16,713 nucleotides of DNA, from NCBI GenBank assembly GCA_003021335.1, contig PXQL01000039.1, forward strand, positions 1 through 16,713, read 5' to 3'. The translations under genes were made by a program, and so were the position numbers. Shown piece after piece: positions 14,528 through 16,713 of this stretch (the first letter of the stretch is position 1; every line of letters begins with the position of its first letter). Below the pieces are notes generated by a model that did not search any database, had not been told where the DNA came from, and saw nothing but the letters and a program-made list of their open reading frames with translations. Source of the DNA: Halobacteriales archaeon QH_10_67_13. Its GTDB lineage: Archaea > Halobacteriota > Halobacteria > Halobacteriales > Haloarculaceae.

Positions 14528-16709
14528 CTACTCCTGTGCGTCGACGACAGCGACCGCCCCGAGGTTGACGATGTCCGCGACGTCGTCCCCGCGCTGGAGA
14601 ACGTGTACCGGCTCGTCCATCCCGGCGAGCATCGGCCCGACGGCTTCGGCGCCGCCGAGTTGCTGGAGCAGTTTGTAGCCGATGTTGCCGGCCTCAAGGT
14701 TGGGAAAAACGAGCACGTTCGCCGGCGCGTCTAACTCGGCAAACGAGAAGGCCTCAAGCCCGTCTTCGCCGACGGCGGTGTCGGCCTGCATCTCCCCGTC
14801 GACCGGGAAATCGATGTCGGGATCGGCCCGGAGCCGGTCCGCGGCCCGGCGGATCCGCCTGGTTCGGTCGGTGTCAACGCTGCCGAAATCGGAGTACGAC
14901 AGCAACGCGACCCGCGGATCGACGCCGAACCGTCGAGCGACGTCGGCTGCGTGACCCGCGATCTCGACAAGGGCGTCCTCGCCCGGGGACTGGGTGACCG
15001 TCGCGTCGGCGAAAAAGACGACGCGGTTCTCGACGGCGAGCATGTACACGCCCGCAGCGTGCTCGACGCCCTCGGCGGTGCCGACGACCTGCAGCGGCGG
15101 CCTGAGCGCCGAGGGGTAATGGTAGGTGAGGCCGGTCAGCATCGCGTCGGCCGCGCCGGTCTCGACCATCACGCTCGCCAGGTAGTTTCCGTTGGTGATT
15201 AGATCGGCCGCCTCGCCTCTGGTGACTCCCTTTCGGCGCCGGAGCTCATAGAGCCGGTCGGCGTACCGATCTAACTCCGCGGTGGCGGGATCGACGATCT
15301 CGGGGTCGAAGGCAAGCCCTAGCCGGTCCGTGGCCTCGGCGATCGTCTCGCGGTCGCCCACCAGCACCGGCTCGGCGATGCCCTGGTCCTTGAGCTGGTA
15401 GGCCGCCCGGATAATTTTCTCGTCGGTTCCCTCGGCGAGTACGATCCGCTTTGGATCGCGCTGGGCCTTGTTGATCACGACCCGCATCAGCTCGCGGGTC
15501 TTCCCGAGCCGGGCTTCGAGTTGCTCTGGGTACGCCGCCAGATCGATCTCCTGGCGTGCGGCGCCGCTCTCGACGGCCGCCTCGGCGACGGCCGGCGCCA
15601 CCTCGAACAGCACCCGCGGATCCAGCGGCTTCGGGATGATGTACTCCGGCCCGAACTGCAGCGGCTGGTCGCCGTAGGCCTTCACGACCGCGTCGGGGAC
15701 GTCCCGCCGGGCGAGGTCGGCGAGCGCCTCGGCGGCGGCGACCTTCATCGCCTCGTTGATCTCCGTGGTAGTCCGACCGTCCGGTCGCGACGACGACGGT
15801 GTCCTCGCGGGCGGCCCTGGCTTCGTCGTAGTCGATCTCTGGGTCGGGGTTTGCCATCGCGAACACGACCGGGTTCGCGGCCATCGACCGGATCATCTTC
15901 TGGTCGACGATCCCGCCGACCGAGAGCCCGACGAACACGTCTGCACCCACCATCGCGTCGGCGAGATCGCCCTCGGGGACCTCGCGGGCAAACTCCTTCT
16001 TGTGTTCGTTTAGGTCTCCGGCCGCGGCCCGCTTTTCGGTGATGATCCCCTCGGAGTCGACCATTCGGATCCGCTCGGCGGGCACGCCCAGGGTCTGGTA
16101 GAACCTGGCGGTGGCGATCGCCCCGGCGCCGGCCCCGGCGAACACGACCTCGAGCTCGGCGAGCTCCTTCCCGACGATGTCCGCGGCGTTCAGGAGCGCG
16201 GCTCCGGAGATGATCGCGGTGCCGTGTTGGTCGTCGTGGAACACGGGAATCGAGGTCCGCTCGCGGAGTCGGCGCTCGATCTCGAAACACTCCGGGGCGG
16301 CGATATCCTCGATATTGATCCCCCCGAAGGTCGGCTCCATCGCGGCGATCGACTCGACCATCGCGTCGGGGTCGTCGTGATCGAGCTCGAGATCAAAGAC
16401 GTCGATGTCGGCGAACCGCTTGAACAGGACACCTTTCCCCTCCATGACGGGCTTGCTCGCGGTCGGACCGATGTCGCCCAGCCCGAGCGTGGCGCTCCCG
16501 TCAGAGACGACCCCGACCAGATTGGCCTTGTCGGTGTAGGTGTAAGCCCGCTCCTCGTCGTCGCGGATCGCGCGACAGGGGGCGGCGACCCCCGGCGAGT
16601 ACGCCAGACTCAGATCCCGTTGGGTGTTGGTCGGCTTGGTCGTCGCGATCTCGAGTTTCCCCGGCGGGTCCGTCGCGTGGTACTCGAGTGCATCCTCGTC
16701 CAGTCCCAT
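14528..16709 (-). pseudogene. maeB: NADP-type malic enzyme with phosphotransacetylase-like domain, split by a deletion
   Basis: MaeB converts malate to pyruvate and CO2; its C-terminal phosphate acetyltransferase-like domain is regulatory in bacteria. The first frame, from ATG 16709, has the malic enzyme domain ([40 protein letters not shown], the nucleotide-binding [14 protein letters not shown]) to GRSDY, and is lost near 15766/15767. The second frame resumes with [15 protein letters not shown]. The PNQVNNVLGFPFIFRGALD segment expected between them is missing, about 65 bases. Adding 65 bases to the 2182 present gives 749 codons including the stop, the normal size. The deleted part contains conserved Asn residues of the active site, so the enzyme is dead even if the frame were corrected. 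The second frame has an ATG at 15748, so a 406-residue C-terminal piece could be made. The first frame runs on out of phase to 15246. Confidence 0.9.
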
Positions 16710-16713
16710 GGCG

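Noticed and set aside
1..16713. CRISPR array expected near the cas genes
   Set aside because: No regularly spaced direct repeats seen; an array could lie to the left of the window.

Overview
The window reads as the chromosome of a haloarchaeon (class Halobacteria). The proteins are strongly acidic, GC is very high over most of the window, many genes overlap by ATGA or GTGA, promoters are archaeal TATA type with short or absent leaders, and the gene families include haloarchaeal forms such as a HalX response regulator, a MaeB-type malic enzyme and a Nuo set. I cannot name the genus.

Layout. (1) Positions 1-917, minus strand: remains of a type I-D CRISPR-Cas operon, the 3' part of csc1 followed by the start of a helicase-only cas3. 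Its GC is visibly lower than the rest. (2) 918-5887, minus: a 2-oxoacid dehydrogenase operon pdhA-pdhB-pdhC-lpd. The lpd frame does not reach its normal end; near 915-920 it runs in frame into csc1. (3) 6026-6082: a short element with interleaved inverted repeats, resembling the right end of an IS200/IS605 (TnpB) element. (4) 6090-9654, minus: phnD-phnC-phnE-phnE, a phosphonate/phosphate-ester ABC importer with a clear promoter and nearby palindromes. (5) 9768-10412, minus: purE. (6) 10582-11952, plus: a wrecked nuo locus, with nuoA carrying an in-frame TAG, nuoB cut short, nuoCD and nuoH missing, and nuoI shifted by one base. None of nuoJ-N follows. (7) 11957-12559, minus: a HalX-type response regulator. 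(8) 12687-14527, plus: a conserved unknown protein, a small membrane protein, an RNase HI-like protein and another small membrane protein. (9) 14528-16709, minus: a MaeB-type malic enzyme split by a deletion of about 65 bases.

The most striking property is the number of lesions in central energy metabolism within 16 kb: lpd, nuoA, nuoB/nuoI and maeB. Restoring the missing bases gives exactly normal lengths for nuoI and maeB, so these look like recent damage in once-normal genes. Either this is a genome losing complex I, the 2-oxoacid dehydrogenase complex and malic enzyme, or part of the damage is in the consensus or assembly. The lpd::csc1 junction is the best single target, because it would place CRISPR genes under a metabolic operon. 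I saw no tRNA, rRNA or CRISPR array. No stretch without a gene exceeds 300 bases.
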